Source of the DNA: Sphingomonadales bacterium
GTDB taxonomy: Bacteria; Pseudomonadota; Alphaproteobacteria; Sphingomonadales; Sphingomonadaceae
Reading direction: 5' to 3'
NCBI GenBank assembly: GCA_009995225.1
Contig: JAACPW010000015.1
Coordinates: forward strand, 1 to 64,000
DNA length: 64,000 nt
Below the pieces are notes generated by a model. That model was not told the DNA's origin. It saw nothing but the letters and a program-made list of their open reading frames with translations, and ran no database searches. The position numbers and the translations under genes were made by a program. Numbering within the stretch: the first letter of the stretch is position 1; each line of letters starts with the position of its first letter. Positions 62,864 through 64,000 of the stretch are shown piece after piece.

Positions 62864-64000
62864 CAGCGGGCGGTGAGCTTCATCAGCTTGGCGCCTTTGC
62901 CGTCCTCGGCAATGTAGATGGCGCCATCAGGGCCTTCGGCAATGGCCCGCAGGCGCTTTTCAAAGCCGTAACGCTTCATCTCGCGCGCGCCTTCGCCTTC
63001 GATCGCGACGTCGATCAGTGCCTTGGTCTTGAGACCCGGCATCAAGGCATGGCCCTTCCACGCGGAGAACATATCGCCGGTGTAGATCAGCATATCGCCC
63101 GGCGCGATCACCGGGGTCCAGAACGCGGCGGGCTGGGCAAAGCCGTCATCCGCGCTGTGATCGGGGATCGGATCGCCATCATAATGTTCGCCGTTGGAAC
63201 GGACCGGCCAGCCGTAATTGGCCGCGCGTTGGACGAGGTTGAGTTCATCCCCGCCTGCCGGGCCATGTTCGACTTCCCACAAGCGGCCCTGCGCGTCCCA
63301 GTCCATGCCGAGGATGTTGCGGTGTCCCCATGACCAGATCTGTGCGGTTTCCTGACCCTTGGCGGCCAGCGGATTGCCCGCAGCCGGGGTTCCGTCGAGA
63401 TTGAGCCGCACGATCGTGCCCAGCGTGTTGGTGGTGTCCTGCGCAGGCTCCATCTTCTGCCGGTCACCGCTGGCGACAAACAGATATTTGCCGTCGGGCG
63501 AGATCGCAAGGCGGTGCGAATAGTGACCGCGGCCGGACACCTTGGGGGTCTGACGCCAGATCACGCTGAGGCCTTCGATCGTGCAAGCGTTGGGCTCGGC
63601 GCAAACAAGCGTACCCTTGCCGACCACTGCGCCGGCGGTGTCAGCCTCACCGAATTCCGCCCAGCTGAGATAGATGGTGCGGCTTTGGAGCGTAGCCGCG
63701 GCCTCGGCCGGCAGGAAGGCGACGTCGCCCAAGCCGCCTTGGCCAGCATAGGCCACTTCGGGCACGCCGCTGACCGTCCTGACAGTTCCGCTGGTGGTAT
63801 CGACGAACTTCAGGGTGCCGGCCTTTTCGGTCACGAAGAGCATTTGCGTGCCGGGCGCAAAGGCCATGGCCCACGGTTCCTCGAAGGTGGCAACCTCGCT
63901 CGACCGGAACGGCGTGGCGGGGCCGGTGGTTGCCGAAATCTCGTTCGATGTCTGCGCGGTTTCCCCCGTTTCGGCATTGACGCAGCTTGCCAGCATCAGC
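62863..64000 (-). CDS. PQQ-dependent aldose sugar dehydrogenase-like lipoprotein (5' end cut by window)
   Basis: A beta-propeller protein, at least 377 residues in view. FEEPWAMAFAPGTQMLFVTE, GGLGDVAFLP, SHRLAISPDGKYLFVASGD, WSWGHRNILGMDW and EVEHGPAGGDELNLV are the PQQ/soluble glucose-dehydrogenase signatures (YliI-like). The visible beginning reads LMLASCVN, a lipobox, so the true start with its signal peptide lies beyond 64,000. It would be periplasmic or outer-membrane anchored. The GNAT gene follows with a one-base overlap. Confidence 0.88.
   Translation of the reverse strand, partial: LMLASCVNAETGETAQTSNEISATTGPATPFRSSEVATFEEPWAMAFAPGTQMLFVTEKAGTLKFVDTTSGTVRTVSGVPEVAYAGQGGLGDVAFLPAEAAATLQSRTIYLSWAEFGEADTAGAVVGKGTLVCAEPNACTIEGLSVIWRQTPKVSGRGHYSHRLAISPDGKYLFVASGDRQKMEPAQDTTNTLGTIVRLNLDGTPAAGNPLAAKGQETAQIWSWGHRNILGMDWDAQGRLWEVEHGPAGGDELNLVQRAANYGWPVRSNGEHYDGDPIPDHSADDGFAQPAAFWTPVIAPGDMLIYTGDMFSAWKGHALMPGLKTKALIDVAIEGEGAREMKRYGFEKRLRAIAEGPDGAIYIAEDGKGAKLMKLTAR

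Overview
The window is one continuous stretch of GC-rich, densely coding chromosome from an alphaproteobacterium, most probably a member of the Sphingomonadales (Erythrobacteraceae or Sphingomonadaceae type). The reasons are the divergent pckA and chvI-chvG-hprK-rapZ-EIIA-HPr block, the argH / small lipoprotein / lysA order, serC-serA behind a structured leader, alphaproteobacterial LexA boxes (GTTC-N7-GTTC), and dispersed palindromic repeats. No rRNA, CRISPR array, prophage or plasmid functions were seen. The only mobile DNA is the end of an IS3-like element at the extreme left edge. All calls come from reading the sequence; no database search was run.

Layout. 1-500: IS end, a small orphan ORF and tRNA-Thr. 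550-4,030: a DUF429-like protein, rarA, a PadR regulator with its own dyad, and a small membrane protein. 4,050-9,570: a glycosyltransferase, then serC, serA and hisZ, with palindromic repeats on both sides of serA. 9,590-13,730: a secreted esterase, purA, an L,D-transpeptidase-like lipoprotein, and a MarR-type regulator under a LexA box. 13,730-19,000: siroheme synthase, lysA, a small lipoprotein, argH, divergent tlpA, and psd. 19,160-20,970: tRNA-Val, a GNAT enzyme and an asparaginase. 21,030-32,150: an 11-kb, five-gene, minus-strand operon in which every product is predicted to be exported. It has three small DUF11-type proteins, a 1,716-residue multi-domain protein ending in a predicted outer-membrane barrel, and a 1,130-residue beta-helix protein. 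It is the most unusual region of the window.

32,500-39,330: a small membrane protein, an oxidoreductase, truA-fmt, divergent recR-def, a cysteine-rich copper-storage-like protein, and rmuC under a LexA box with a promoter that predicts a leaderless mRNA. 39,330-46,690: an rRNA/tRNA methyltransferase, the regulatory PTS (HPr, EIIA-Man), RapZ, short HprK, ChvG and ChvI, and divergent pckA; together these link carbon and cell-envelope sensing to gluconeogenesis. 46,800-53,230: hypothetical proteins, a DUF1570-like peptidase, a cNMP-sensor/thioredoxin-reductase-like fusion, a DUF885 lipoprotein and DUF3597. 53,260-56,640: a hydrolase, then two consecutive cysteine desulfurases and a [2Fe-2S] ferredoxin. 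The first desulfurase seems to lack any ordinary start codon. 56,900-64,000: a PfpI-type protein, parC with an unusual quinolone-determining motif, and an operon of a PQQ-type dehydrogenase (cut by the window edge), GNAT, DUF1285, Nudix and cca genes.

Many genes overlap by ATGA or TTGA, and several convergent pairs share stop-codon bases, so transcription is organised in compact operons. Starts were moved inward wherever a Shine-Dalgarno sequence, signal peptide or upstream gene boundary argued for it.
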